Shown piece by piece: positions 45,013 through 54,249 of a DNA stretch of 64,000 nucleotides. The position numbers were made by a program, and so were the translations under genes. The notes beneath the pieces were generated by a model. The model had not been told where the DNA came from. It did no database searches and saw nothing but the letters and a program-made list of their open reading frames with translations. The number at the start of each line of letters is the position of its first letter. Within the stretch, counting starts at the first letter, position 1. Location of the stretch: the NCBI GenBank assembly GCA_022843145.1, contig JALHOF010000012.1, positions 1-64,000 of the forward strand. Direction: 5' to 3'. Source of the DNA: Hyphomicrobium sp. Lineage in GTDB: Bacteria; Pseudomonadota; Alphaproteobacteria; Rhizobiales; Hyphomicrobiaceae.

Positions 45013-45768
45013 ATGTTGATGAGTGTCGTGTCGCATGACGATGTCGCGGCGGTGTACCCCGAACTGGCCGGCGCACGCGTGCTCGTCACCGGTCTGACCG
45101 CTGCCGCCGGCGTCGATCTGGCGCGGGCGTTCGCCGACCACAAGGCGCGGCTCGTGTTGCAGACGCCTGACGAGACGCCCGAGATCACCGAGCTGGCCGC
45201 GCTGCTCGCGCAGACCGCCTCCGAGATCAAACTCTTCGTCGAACCGCTCGGATCCGGCGACGGCGCCGTGACATTCGCCAGGACCGCCGCGCAAGCATAT
45301 GGCGGCCTCGATGCCGCGATCAACATCGTGACGATCTCCGCCAGCGACATCACCGGGCTCGCCACGACAGCCGATATCGAAGCACTGGTTTCGGCGAAGC
45401 TCGGCCCAGCGCTCGAAATGACCCGCGTGATCGCCAACCGTATGCGTCTGACGCTCGGCACCGGCCTCATTCTCAATGTCATCGTCGCGCCCGCCGCGCG
45501 GAACGGCGCCGAAGCGGCGTTGATCGGCGTACTGCGCGCGACACTTGCCGCCATGACCCGCACCGAAGCCCAGACCTGGGCCGAACAGGCGATCCGGATC
45601 AACGCCATCGCTCCGCGCGTGGCGCTGCCGGGCGAGCGGCCGTCGGGTGCGTGCCTGACGAGCGAGCCGGATATCGCTGCTCTCGCGCTCCATCTCGCCT
45701 CGAAGAAGGGCCGTCAATTGACTGGCCACGTTTTCGACGCCGAAGGTGTCGCCGCGCGGGATTGCTAG
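45013..45768 (+). CDS. SDR-fold protein lacking the catalytic Tyr/Lys
   Basis: 251 residues with a short-chain dehydrogenase fold. The nucleotide loop reads VLVTGLTAAAGVDLARAF (TGxxxxxG in place of TGxxxGIG), NIV stands where NNAG is usual (INIVTISASDITGL), and the SxnYxxxK site is replaced by APAARNGAEAALIGVLRATLAA. A C-terminal INAIAPRVALPGE segment and a final SKKGRQLTGHVFDAEGV are conserved in SDRs. With Tyr and Lys gone it is probably not an oxidoreductase; it might bind nucleotide or act as a regulator. ATG at 45013 follows GAGGGG. Confidence 0.82.
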   Translation: MLMSVVSHDDVAAVYPELAGARVLVTGLTAAAGVDLARAFADHKARLVLQTPDETPEITELAALLAQTASEIKLFVEPLGSGDGAVTFARTAAQAYGGLDAAINIVTISASDITGLATTADIEALVSAKLGPALEMTRVIANRMRLTLGTGLILNVIVAPAARNGAEAALIGVLRATLAAMTRTEAQTWAEQAIRINAIAPRVALPGERPSGACLTSEPDIAALALHLASKKGRQLTGHVFDAEGVAARDC

Positions 45769-45816
45769 AAGTTTTTTTGACGCCTTCGGGTGCCGACACG
45801 CACCCGGCGCGGTGCG

Positions 45817-46539
45817 CTAAGCTGTCGCGAGACCGCCATCGACCACGCGGCCGTCGACCAGCCGGATCTGGCGATCGACGGTGCGCGCGAGATCGAGATC
45901 GTGGGTGACGACGATCACCGCCTTGCCTTGCTCGCGCGTCAACCGCCGGAACATGTCGAACACGATCGCCGAATTGCGGCTGTCGAGGTTGCCGGTGGGC
46001 TCGTCGGCGATGACCAGCAACGGATCGTTGGCCAGCGCACGCGCGATCGCGACACGCTGACGCTCGCCGCCCGACAACTGATGCGGCCGTTTGTGTCCCG
46101 CCGCGCCGAGCCCGAACTGGCCGAGCAATTCCGCCGCCCGCGCGCGCATCGCCATCTCGCCGAGCCGCCCGAGCTTCCGCATCGGCAGCATGATGTTGTC
46201 GGTGGCGCTGAATTCGGGCAGCAGAAAATGAAACTGGAACACGAAGCCGATCTTTTCGAGCCGCATGATCTCGCGCTCGCTGCGGCTGGCGCGGGTGGCG
46301 TCACGGCCATCGAGCACGATCCGGCCGCGCGTCGGCTCGTCGAGAAGCCCGATCAGATAGATCAGCGACGATTTCCCCGAACCCGATGGACCGGTCACCG
46401 CGACGACCTCCCCCGGAAAGACCTCCATCGCGATATCGGCGACGAGCGTGACCGGCGCCGGACCATCGGTGAGGATCCGCGTCACGCCGTCGAGCGACAC
46501 GATCGGCTCACGCACACGCGGCGGCATATGACCGTCCAT
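45817..46539 (-). CDS. ABC exporter ATPase, MacB/LolD type
   Basis: 240 residues from ATG 46539; the stop of the permease gene shares one base with the start (TGATG). Walker A is GPSGSGKSSL, the signature is LSGGERQRVAIARAL, Walker B is PLLVIADEPTGNLDS and the switch is VIVVTHDLDLA. QFHFLLPEFSATDNIMLPM is the Q-loop region of the LolD/MacB group. It powers the tripartite system made by the permease and adaptor genes upstream. The frame extends further upstream through the permease gene in another frame; that is not coding. Confidence 0.92.
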   Translation of the reverse strand: MDGHMPPRVREPIVSLDGVTRILTDGPAPVTLVADIAMEVFPGEVVAVTGPSGSGKSSLIYLIGLLDEPTRGRIVLDGRDATRASRSEREIMRLEKIGFVFQFHFLLPEFSATDNIMLPMRKLGRLGEMAMRARAAELLGQFGLGAAGHKRPHQLSGGERQRVAIARALANDPLLVIADEPTGNLDSRNSAIVFDMFRRLTREQGKAVIVVTHDLDLARTVDRQIRLVDGRVVDGGLATA

Positions 46540-47783
46540 CACGCGCCTCCGCGGATGACATCGACCGGATTGAGTGCCGCTGCCTTGCGCGCCGGGAGAT
46601 AAGCGGCGAGCGCGGACACCGCGATGGCGATGCCGCCGGCGACGGCATAGCTCAAGATCGAGCGATTGAGCACGAAGCCTTGCGTGCGGATCATGCCCTG
46701 GATGTCGAACCGGATGGACGCGAGCAACTGGATCAGAAGGAACCCCAGAAGCCAGCCGAGCGCGGTGCCAATAATGCCGACGATCAACCCCTGCATGAGG
46801 AAGATGCGGCGGATATCGGTTTCCGAGAAGCCGATGGATTTCAGGATTGCGACGTCGTGGCGCTTCTCGTTCACCACCGTCGAGACGATGTTGTAGATCC
46901 CGAACCCCGACACCACGAGGATCGCACCGACGGTCGAATACATGATGCCGTTCTGGATAACGAAGATGCCAAAGATGTTCTGGTTCGACTCCCGCCAACT
47001 CTCGGTCTTGTAGGCGTGACGCGCCTCGATCGTCCGCGCAACCTCGTCGGCGCGGTCGATATCGGTGAGCCGGATGCGGATCTGGTTGACGACGTCGGTG
47101 CGCCGCTGCAGCACTTGGTTCTTTTTCAGATGCACATAAGCCTGTGCGTCGTCGAGGCTGACGATGCCGGTTTCGAAAATGCCGACGACTTTCATTTGCA
47201 GCGTCACGCCGTAGCCCGACACCACGGAGACATTGGAGCCGCGCACGAGACCGGTCTTCTTGGCGATGCCGATGCCAACGATGATGCCGTTCGCGTTCTC
47301 GGCGAGATCGTCGAGCTTGCCGTCGATGAGATCGCGCTCCAGCGACGACACGCGCCGTTCCTTCTCGGGTTCGACGCCGAGCAAATTCACCGCAGTGTCC
47401 TTGCCGCCGTATCGCAGGAACGCCTGGCCGAGGAGCGTCGGTGCGATGGCCATGCCCGGCTCGCGCGCGAGCGCCTCGAGAATGGCGTCGGCCGAGCGGA
47501 TCCCGCGCGGCTCGTCTCGCGGTTTGACGCCCCTGATTTCGACCGTACTCGCCGGGTTCCGATCGGCCACCGGCTGTATGGGGGCTAGCCGGAACTCGTC
47601 GCGGATGATGACGTGCGGCGAGATGTCGACGATGCGGCGTACGAAGTCTTCCTGAAACCCCTGCATCAACGCGGAGATGCCGACGTAGAACCCGACGCCC
47701 ATCATCACGCCGAGAACCGACACGAGCGTTTGCCGCGGACGGCTCGTGACGTAGGCGCGCGCTATGGCGAATTGTGTCCGCAC
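46539..47783 (-). CDS. ABC exporter permease, FtsX/MacB-like
   Basis: 414 residues. The GTG at 47783 is chosen because GGAGG lies 8 bases upstream, within the end of the adaptor gene; the longer frame to 47831 lacks support. One N-terminal helix (RQTLVSVLGVMMGVGFYVGISALMQ), a large periplasmic domain (about 55-285) and three C-terminal helices (GAILVVSGFGIYNIVSTVVNEKRHDVAILKSIGFS, FLMQGLIVGIIGTALGWLLGFLLIQLL, SILSYAVAGGIAIAVSALAAYLPARKAAALNPVDVIRGGA) give the FtsX/MacB layout. It works mechanically on substrates in the periplasm and does not carry them through the membrane. Confidence 0.92.
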   Translation of the reverse strand: MRTQFAIARAYVTSRPRQTLVSVLGVMMGVGFYVGISALMQGFQEDFVRRIVDISPHVIIRDEFRLAPIQPVADRNPASTVEIRGVKPRDEPRGIRSADAILEALAREPGMAIAPTLLGQAFLRYGGKDTAVNLLGVEPEKERRVSSLERDLIDGKLDDLAENANGIIVGIGIAKKTGLVRGSNVSVVSGYGVTLQMKVVGIFETGIVSLDDAQAYVHLKKNQVLQRRTDVVNQIRIRLTDIDRADEVARTIEARHAYKTESWRESNQNIFGIFVIQNGIMYSTVGAILVVSGFGIYNIVSTVVNEKRHDVAILKSIGFSETDIRRIFLMQGLIVGIIGTALGWLLGFLLIQLLASIRFDIQGMIRTQGFVLNRSILSYAVAGGIAIAVSALAAYLPARKAAALNPVDVIRGGA

Positions 47784-47787
47784 AGCC

Positions 47788-48843
47788 TCAGCCTCCGTTC
47801 CGGCCAGCAACTGCCTGCGCCGCCGCAGCACTCCGCGCGATGCGGTCGTTTTGCTTCAGGCCGGAGATGATCTGCACCTCGGTGGCGCTACGGATGCCGG
47901 TTTCGACCTGGGCCTTGACCGCCTTGCCGCCATCGATGCGCCAGACATGCCCGTCCGCGACGGCTGTCACGGGCACCAGAAGCGCGTCCGTCTCCTCGCG
48001 CACCACGATGTTGATCTCGGTCGTCATGCCGACCATCAGGCCCTGGTCCGCCGCGAGCGCGACGCGGACGCGGAATGTTTTTGCTATCGGATCGCCCTTT
48101 GGCGTGATGCGCAGAACCCGGCCCTCGATGGCGCGGCCGGGTTGGGCGTCCGACTTGACCAGGACCTTCTGGCCCTCGCGCACCAGCGCGATGTCCTCTT
48201 CGTCGATGGCGGCGACGATGTTGAGTTCCGACGGATCGCCGACCCAAAGAACCGTCGTACCGGCGGCCATCAACTCGCCCAGCTCGCCATCGCGGCGCAA
48301 GACGATGCCGTCGATGGGCGAGGTGATCGACAAAAGCCCGATGCGCTCCTTCTGGGCGCGCACCTTGGCAGCGTATTCCTCGGCGAACGCGCGCGTCTGC
48401 GCCAAAGCCTGTTGCGAGACGATGTCGCGTTGGGCGAGCTTGTCCTTGCGCTCGTAGTCGGCTTCGTAGAACCGCTGTCGCGCCTCGAGTTCGGCCAGCG
48501 TCGCGCGCTCGACGTGGTCATCCTGCACTGCGAGCACCTGCCCTTTCGTCACCCGGTCGCCTTCGCGTACCGCGAGCGTCATCAACCGCGCCGACGACGC
48601 GGTGGCGAGCTTGGCCCAGTTCAACGGCTCGACATCGCCCGTCCCGTAGATCGCCAGCACCGCCGGACCGACGCGCGGCATCACCGCGTCGAGTGCGGGA
48701 CGGCCGTTACCCGAGGCCCAATAGAGCGCCACCGCCAGCACGGCGGCGGCCGCGGCAGCCAGCGCAATGCGAAAGCGGAGAGCACCCGCCGGGCGGGTCA
48801 ATTCATCGGCGTGGTCGTCGGCTTGATCGAGAATTTTCAACAC
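47788..48843 (-). CDS. HlyD/MacA-type periplasmic adaptor
   Basis: 351 residues. One N-terminal membrane helix (RFRIALAAAAAAVLAVALYW), then the adaptor order: beta-barrel and lipoyl half (VEPLNWAKLATASSARLMTLAVREGDRVTKGQVLAVQDD), a helical hairpin (ATLAELEARQRFYEADYERKDKLAQRDIVSQQALAQTRAFAEEYAAKVRAQKERIG) and lipoyl return (ITSPIDGIVLRRDGELGELMAAG). It would link the inner-membrane permease to an outer-membrane exit channel, which is not encoded here. The first gene of the operon; the permease gene starts 4 nt after its stop. Confidence 0.9.
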   Translation of the reverse strand: MLKILDQADDHADELTRPAGALRFRIALAAAAAAVLAVALYWASGNGRPALDAVMPRVGPAVLAIYGTGDVEPLNWAKLATASSARLMTLAVREGDRVTKGQVLAVQDDHVERATLAELEARQRFYEADYERKDKLAQRDIVSQQALAQTRAFAEEYAAKVRAQKERIGLLSITSPIDGIVLRRDGELGELMAAGTTVLWVGDPSELNIVAAIDEEDIALVREGQKVLVKSDAQPGRAIEGRVLRITPKGDPIAKTFRVRVALAADQGLMVGMTTEINIVVREETDALLVPVTAVADGHVWRIDGGKAVKAQVETGIRSATEVQIISGLKQNDRIARSAAAAQAVAGRNGG

Positions 48844-49001
48844 GGCCCACCTGTTGCTGCGGAGTGGCCTGACACCTTATCGCGCCATTCGAGACCCAAA
48901 CTTGACCCGCCGCAAGGGTGGGTCGTCCGAATGTATTGTCCGGGCACCTGCGCTGATCCGCCTTGGCGGCGGCTCAACGATCGATTATGGGAAAGACGTA
49001 C

Positions 49002-49077
49002 GGTCCCGTAGCTCAATGGATAGAGCACTTGGCTTCGAACCAAGGGGTTGGAGGTTCGAGCCCTTCCGGGATCGCCA
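49002..49077 (+). tRNA. tRNA-Arg, anticodon TCG, CCA end encoded
   Basis: The acceptor stem GGTCCCG pairs with CGGGATC, the D arm is GCTCAATGGATAGAGC, the anticodon arm is CTTGG-CTTCGAA-CCAAG with TCG in the loop, the T arm is GGAGG-TTCGAGC-CCTTC in part, and G plus CCA close the 3' end. It reads CGA arginine codons (and, with modified wobble base, others). Confidence 0.96.
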
Positions 49078-49338
49078 TTGCCGCTCAGGCGAACCGCGTC
49101 GCGGACCCTGGTGATAACGATACTGCTTCCTCAGCATCCAGGCGGGCTCGACTAGCACAGGTGGACCTGAGAATTGTCAATGAGCTGAGGCCATCCAAAA
49201 TGCCCGATGGATGAACTTCGCTCCTCGCGTCGACGGCTTCACGGACGTACTCCTGCCGATCTGGCAGTCGCGGTTCTGCGTCAGACCACATTGTTCATTC
49301 CGATCCGCGTCCGCATACTGAGGCGCGGCGGCCGGTTT

Positions 49339-50736
49339 TCAACGCGCGCCGGCCTGCGGACCGACGACCACGATGCTGATGAAGGCAGGCTTCAACCATT
49401 GGCGAGCAACCCGATGGACCGCTTCGGGAGTGACCGCTGCGAGCGACTCGGCTCGGCGCGTTACGTAGTCGGGACCGTGCCCCGCCATTCGCAAAGCCAA
49501 GAGATTCGCGGCGATCTGCCTGCTCGAATCAAAACTCAATGGGAACGAGCCGATCAAATAGCTCTTTGCATTCTCGACCTCGTCCGCAGTCGGACCGAAG
49601 TCCGCCATCCCGGCGAACACCGAGAGTATGGCCGTGATGGCTTCGTCCGTCCGATCGGGCGCCATGACCACCTCGCCTTTGAGCAGCGAGGAATAGGAAT
49701 CTCCGGCAAGGTCGATGCTGGCGGAATAGGCGAGGCGGCGCTTTACTCGCAACTCCGCGAGCAGGCGCGCTTCGAGCTGATCGCCACCGAGTATCCGCTG
49801 CATCACCAAGGCGGCAGGAAACGCGGGATCTTGCGGTGGCGAGAAGGGCAGCCCGATCACCGCTCGAGACTGGGGAAAGTTACCCATCACAGTAATGACT
49901 TCGCTGCTCGGACGAGGCGTGACGGTTCGCGGCGGAGCCATCGCGATCTCGACCGGGATCGATGCGAAGACGCCGTCGAGCAGCGCGCCGAGTTCGCTGG
50001 CGGTGAGATCTCCGACGGCCACCACCCTGAGCGCACTGAGCGAGAGCAGTTGGCGCCGATATTGGACGAGATCGTCGCGGCCGATCCGGGCGAGGCTCTC
50101 ATCAGATCCCTCAGCTAGGCGCGCGTATCCGCTCCCCGCGAAGGCATGCTCGTGCCATCGCCTGTGAGCGATAGCCCGCTGATTGCCGGCAACTTCGGCA
50201 TTCTCGGCCAACATCCGGTTTCGCACTCTATCAATTGCCGCCTCGTCGAAGCGCGGCTCCAGAAGAGCGAGCCGGAGAAGCGACAGTGCGGTGGTCTCGT
50301 CTCGCCTGTGGAACTCGGCCGTTCCGAGCACGGCATCGCGGGATGCCAGAAAATCGATTCTAAGTCCGGCGCGGCCGACTGCGGCGTGGAAGGCCGCGCC
50401 ATCGAGCGAACCAGCGCCTTCAGCAAGCAGCGAGGCCATCAGAACCGCCACGCCTTCCTTGCCCACAGGGTCTTGCGTGCTACCGCCCATGAACGCGAAG
50501 TGGAGCGCCATTAAGGGAGAGCCCGGCGCCCGCGCGAGCCATGCCCTGATGCCGCCCGGCGAGGTCACCTCTTCGACATCGAGCGCGTTCGAATTCCGCG
50601 GAAAAGCGCCGAAACTTGCCAACAGCACCAAAAGGGCGAGAGCGATGCGGACCCATCGCCGCGTGCTGATGACTTGCACAGCGGCTCCGCTCGAAACGAT
50701 CCCGACTTCGGATGTACCGTCGACCCGACCACTCAT
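49339..50736 (-). CDS. M16 peptidase-like subunit without the zinc motif
   Basis: 465 residues with an N-terminal signal or anchor (WVRIALALLVLLASFGAFPRNSNA). The body has the M16 fold (LMALHFAFMGGSTQDPVGKEGVAVLMASLLAEGAGSLDGAAF, ALRVVAVGDLTASELGALLDGVF, YLIGSFPLSFDSSRQIAANLLAL), but the HxxEH site is absent: the place reads KEGVAVLMASLLAEG. It is therefore the non-catalytic partner of a heterodimeric M16 pair, as in mitochondrial processing peptidase-like pairs. It overlaps the catalytic M16 gene by 4 nt. Confidence 0.9.
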   Translation of the reverse strand: MSGRVDGTSEVGIVSSGAAVQVISTRRWVRIALALLVLLASFGAFPRNSNALDVEEVTSPGGIRAWLARAPGSPLMALHFAFMGGSTQDPVGKEGVAVLMASLLAEGAGSLDGAAFHAAVGRAGLRIDFLASRDAVLGTAEFHRRDETTALSLLRLALLEPRFDEAAIDRVRNRMLAENAEVAGNQRAIAHRRWHEHAFAGSGYARLAEGSDESLARIGRDDLVQYRRQLLSLSALRVVAVGDLTASELGALLDGVFASIPVEIAMAPPRTVTPRPSSEVITVMGNFPQSRAVIGLPFSPPQDPAFPAALVMQRILGGDQLEARLLAELRVKRRLAYSASIDLAGDSYSSLLKGEVVMAPDRTDEAITAILSVFAGMADFGPTADEVENAKSYLIGSFPLSFDSSRQIAANLLALRMAGHGPDYVTRRAESLAAVTPEAVHRVARQWLKPAFISIVVVGPQAGAR

Positions 50737-52100
50737 TGCAGCGATTCCGTCTTGGCGTTGGTGACAACCGGCTCTGGCATCAGCCAGCCGGTCACCGACG
50801 AGCGAGGCAGAATAAATTTTCTCGCCATTGCGGACACATCTGCGGCCGAGACCCGCCGCAAGCGGCCAATGTAGCCTTCGACATCGGAGACGGATTGGCC
50901 GTTCGCGAGCGCTGCGCCGTAGCGGTTGGCGAGATTGAATTGCCGGTCCATCTCGAACAGATGCTGCGTTTCGATGATCTGCCGGGCAAGTTCCACCTCG
51001 GCATCGGAAAAGCCTTGCTCGTGGACGGCCGCAAGGGCTGCATCGAGTGCTGTCTCGATCTCGGCGGGCTCGGAGCCCGCTGCTGAATTGACGAAACAGG
51101 CGATCTGGCCGTGATCGCGCAAGCGCGATTGGTAGCCGCCGCTCACGGAGACCGCGATGCGCAGCTCCGTCACGAGCCTCCTGTGGAGCCTGCTCGAGTC
51201 GTCCTGGCAGAGAATGCGGATCAACACCTCGATCGTCTCAGCCTCGTTTCCCGACGAGCGCGCCGGGCTGGTTGTCAAATACGTGCGCACGACACTTGGA
51301 CTCGCGACGCGAGGATCGGTGAGAACGACACGGCGCGCCGTCCGCTGCTCGGGCTCGGCCGGGCGGCTCTTGGCTTCGACGGCCCCCATCGGAATGGTGC
51401 CGTAGGTCGTTTCCGCCAACCTCCGCACTTCTTGCGGATCGACATCTCCAACGACCACGACAAGGGCATTGGAGGGGGCATAGTGACGGCGATAGAAATC
51501 CATTGCATCGGCCAGGGTTAGCGCTGCGATCTCCTGCGGCCACCCGAGCACGGGCGTTCCGTAGGGATGATTGCGAAAGAGCGCGGCGGCCATCTCCTCA
51601 TTCAGGATGTCGAGCGGGCTGTGGTCGATGCGCTGTCGCCGCTCCGCGAGCACAATGTCTCGCTCGACGACCATATCCTGCTCGGTGGGGCGAAGGTTCT
51701 GCATGCGATCCGCTTCGAACCGCATCGCCGTGGCGAGGTGCTGCTTGGCCATGCGCTGGTAGTAGACCGTCGAATCTTGCCCGGTCAGCGCGTTGTCAGA
51801 GCCGCCAAGCCGCCCCACCGCCCTCTGGAACTCGCCTGCCTTGTGGGAAGCGGTCGCCTTGAACATCAAATGCTCGACGAAGTGAGCAAGCCCAGACCGT
51901 CCCTGCGTCTCGTCCGCGCGTCCGACCCGATACCAGATCATGTGCGTAACGATCGGTGCCCGCTTGTCCTCGATGACGAGGAGCTCGAGCCCATTGTCGA
52001 GCGCCGTGTGTTGCACAAGCGGTCGCGCGCTTGCCGGCACTTCGCCGGCGAGGCAAAGCAAAACAACCGCAATCGGCGCGACGAACGCTGCGGCTTTCAT
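50733..52100 (-). CDS. catalytic M16 zinc protease subunit, secreted
   Basis: 455 residues from ATG 52100; the overlap of 4 nt with the upstream gene supports this start over the longer frame. A signal peptide is visible (MKAAAFVAPIAVVLLCLAGEVPASA). The inverted zinc motif HFVEH is at residues 73-77 (GRSGLAHFVEHLMFKAT), with the third ligand expected in VERDIVLAERRQR. M16 landmarks: ALTGQDSTVYYQRM, NHPYGTPVLGWPQEIAAL, YAPSNALVVVVGDVDPQEV and LRIAVSVSGGYQS. It cleaves peptides or unfolded proteins in a closed chamber, in pair with the following gene. Confidence 0.94.
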   Translation of the reverse strand: MKAAAFVAPIAVVLLCLAGEVPASARPLVQHTALDNGLELLVIEDKRAPIVTHMIWYRVGRADETQGRSGLAHFVEHLMFKATASHKAGEFQRAVGRLGGSDNALTGQDSTVYYQRMAKQHLATAMRFEADRMQNLRPTEQDMVVERDIVLAERRQRIDHSPLDILNEEMAAALFRNHPYGTPVLGWPQEIAALTLADAMDFYRRHYAPSNALVVVVGDVDPQEVRRLAETTYGTIPMGAVEAKSRPAEPEQRTARRVVLTDPRVASPSVVRTYLTTSPARSSGNEAETIEVLIRILCQDDSSRLHRRLVTELRIAVSVSGGYQSRLRDHGQIACFVNSAAGSEPAEIETALDAALAAVHEQGFSDAEVELARQIIETQHLFEMDRQFNLANRYGAALANGQSVSDVEGYIGRLRRVSAADVSAMARKFILPRSSVTGWLMPEPVVTNAKTESLQ

Positions 52101-53689
52101 CGGAACCCCGCTACCCGTGCCGCCCCAAGAGAGATCGCCTTGGCGTTGTTGTGCCTGTGCGATCCTGCGGGGACGCCACGAATGCTGACTGACGGGCTCG
52201 ACCAGAACGGCAGGCGCGGACAATCGTTGCAACTCTGCTTGTAGCTCATCATCGTCCGCCACTCCGTGCCGTGGACGTAACCATGACCGAACTCGAATGG
52301 GTGCGAGTTCTGATCGAGTGCTCGATCGTGGCGCGCGCCGATGATGTGGCCGATTTCGTGTGCCAGCGTGTAGCTCGTGGCGGCGCAGGCGTGATGGACC
52401 ACCGCAAAGGCCTCGTCTGCGTCGGCCGCGACCCGAGTGGCGAGACCGCAGCCCACATGATCGTCGACGATCAGCAAAGCCACGTCGGCCTTGTGTGTGT
52501 TGCGGAGTTGATGGATCTCTTCCATGATCCCATCGCCTTTGTCGGCGAAGCGCCAGATGTGATCGAAGTGACCGCCGTTCTCCGTGTAACTCGTCTCGTA
52601 AGCGTGAACGAGTCGAAGACGCACGTTCTCGATCTGACTGTTTCGAAAGCTTTGATTGGCCTCATCGACAGCCAGCGCCAGCATGTCACTCTCGATATCG
52701 GAGTAATGACGCCGTGCGGCCTTCGTGTAGGCGATCACGAGATCGATCGTGACTTCCCCGGCCGCTGCGTCCATCGACGGGTTGCCGCGCGGACTGTCCT
52801 TCTGCAGCTCCGAGGGACGCAGCGCAACCGCCTCGCCGGTCCGGACCAGGGGATCCGACATGACATTTCCACCACGCAAGCGCATCGCCTCGCTTGGCGC
52901 ATGTTCCATCGGCATCCGGTTGGGATCTATCTCGATCAGGGCATGCATGCCGGCGCCCATATCCCGTATCGAATACATCATATTCTGATGGGTGATCGAG
53001 CCACTCAAACGGCCGCTCGGCCACCACAGAAGTGTGGCCTGTTGATCCGAACCGTCCACCACGCCATGCCAAATCCAACGGTCCGACGCGCGCTCGATTC
53101 GTGTCCGGTTGAGCCGGAGTTTGCGCTTTGTGTCGATCCACAATTCGATGACAGCTGGCGCCTGCGTGCTCGCCGGCCCGTTCATGTCGCGCGTCAGCAG
53201 GTATTCCATAGTGGCCGGTTCGGGCGTCCGCGCCATCATCACGCCCATGGTGGCGTCGGAGCCTTTGGCGAGGGCCATCATCTGGCGCTGCTCGGCCGAC
53301 ATCTTCATTTTGCCGCGCATGGGCATCAGCATCGGCGATACGGCGGCGGAATCTCCGGCCGCGATTCTGATGCCGTATTGCGAGGCCGCCGCCTTGAAAG
53401 ACTTGAGGTGCTTCGCAGCAATCCTCCAAACCTCTCCACGCGACATGTCGAGAGGCTCGATCCGCGGCGAGCCGGCTGCACGCAAGAGAGTTCTGCGGAG
53501 CCTGCTTCCAGACTTGGGCGAATTCTGGAGTACGATCGTATGCACCTCGCTGCTGCTTTCGCCAGCTGCCGCGACGGGATAGGAAAGACCTGCGCAAAAA
53601 AGCACAGTCAAAACACCGAGTAGGCGACAGATCACCGGCAAAACGCCGATCGGCTCTGCGAAGGAGTATCGATGCCGATCGTGTGTCAT
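52097..53689 (-). CDS. secreted metzincin (M12-like) zinc protease
   Basis: 530 residues from ATG 53689; a GTG at 53740 would add 17. A signal or anchor lies at about 20-45 (VICRLLGVLTVLFCAGLSYPVAAA). The middle (about 60-300) is a prodomain-like region rich in Met, and the catalytic part begins near TIDLVIAYTKAARRHYSDIESDM. The metzincin zinc site is HEIGHIIGARHD at about 444-455, and the Met-turn is seen in EWRTMMSYKQSC. So it is a zinc endopeptidase of the reprolysin-like group, working outside the cytoplasm. It overlaps the catalytic M16 gene by 4 nt and lies 67 nt after a small secreted protein gene. Confidence 0.92.
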   Translation of the reverse strand: MTHDRHRYSFAEPIGVLPVICRLLGVLTVLFCAGLSYPVAAAGESSSEVHTIVLQNSPKSGSRLRRTLLRAAGSPRIEPLDMSRGEVWRIAAKHLKSFKAAASQYGIRIAAGDSAAVSPMLMPMRGKMKMSAEQRQMMALAKGSDATMGVMMARTPEPATMEYLLTRDMNGPASTQAPAVIELWIDTKRKLRLNRTRIERASDRWIWHGVVDGSDQQATLLWWPSGRLSGSITHQNMMYSIRDMGAGMHALIEIDPNRMPMEHAPSEAMRLRGGNVMSDPLVRTGEAVALRPSELQKDSPRGNPSMDAAAGEVTIDLVIAYTKAARRHYSDIESDMLALAVDEANQSFRNSQIENVRLRLVHAYETSYTENGGHFDHIWRFADKGDGIMEEIHQLRNTHKADVALLIVDDHVGCGLATRVAADADEAFAVVHHACAATSYTLAHEIGHIIGARHDRALDQNSHPFEFGHGYVHGTEWRTMMSYKQSCNDCPRLPFWSSPSVSIRGVPAGSHRHNNAKAISLGAARVAGFR

Positions 53690-53756
53690 GACCGTCGTCC
53701 GATAGATTCGGGCAGCCGCGCCATAGGTTAACCCGGCCACCCGAACAGCGCAGAGC

Positions 53757-54020
53757 TCACTTCGCCTTCACTTCGTCGAGCAACTGCTTCCAGATCGTAC
53801 CTGGCGCGGAATCGTCACCCGCCATGCAGGCGTCGTAGCCGCGCAGGCCGCGGCGCTGCACATCGGCCAGCTTCGCACCGTCGAGCTTTTGATGACCTTC
53901 GAGGTTGATGCGCTGCCAGAAGTCGGTGAACTCCTTGTTGCAGTCCATCTTCGCCTGCGCAGGGAGTGACAGACCACCAGCCATCGCACAGGCGACAGCG
54001 AGAATCGCGAGTTTCTTCAT
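53757..54020 (-). CDS. small secreted two-cysteine protein, copy 2
   Basis: 87 residues from ATG 54020 with AAGGA upstream. The signal peptide is LAILAVACAMAGGLSLPAQA, and the mature protein is about 64 residues. It shares most of its mature sequence with the neighbour at 54250-54504: CNKEFTDFWQRINLEGHQKL and then GAKLADVQRRGLRGYDACMAGD. The two cysteines of the mature part (DCNKEF and YDAC) are in the same places in both and could form a disulfide. It lies 67 nt before the metzincin gene on the same strand. Function unknown. Confidence 0.82.
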   Translation of the reverse strand: MKKLAILAVACAMAGGLSLPAQAKMDCNKEFTDFWQRINLEGHQKLDGAKLADVQRRGLRGYDACMAGDDSAPGTIWKQLLDEVKAK

Positions 54021-54249
54021 AACTGAATGTCCTTGTATTCGATTTCTGCGGGCGCACCACGCGCTTGCAGCCGGCCTACGAAATGGCCACGGAAGAGAAC
54101 CACTTCGAGCAATCACCCTCATTTGTTCGGCCCCATCTTGCAGATAAAGAGCACGAACTTCCTGGGAAATTGGCTATTCCTATTGCAAAGACACTTGTGA
54201 AGTTGATGCCCTTGAATCGGGCGCGCGTTTGCGTTTTGCGCCCGCGGCT
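54021..54249. other. spacer between tandem small-protein genes
   Basis: No gene supported. It is AT-richer than the surroundings (for example around 54120-54200), which fits a promoter region for the downstream copy, but no clear promoter elements could be set. Confidence 0.4.

Noticed and set aside
45789-45806. Hairpin GGGTGC/GCACCC as terminator between the SDR-like gene and the ABC operon
   Set aside because: The run of T lies before and not after the hairpin for the plus strand, and there is no U-run for the minus strand.
49002-49338. Genomic island inserted at tRNA-Arg
   Set aside because: No integrase and no second copy of the tRNA 3' end was noticed in the window; the following genes have the same base composition as the rest.
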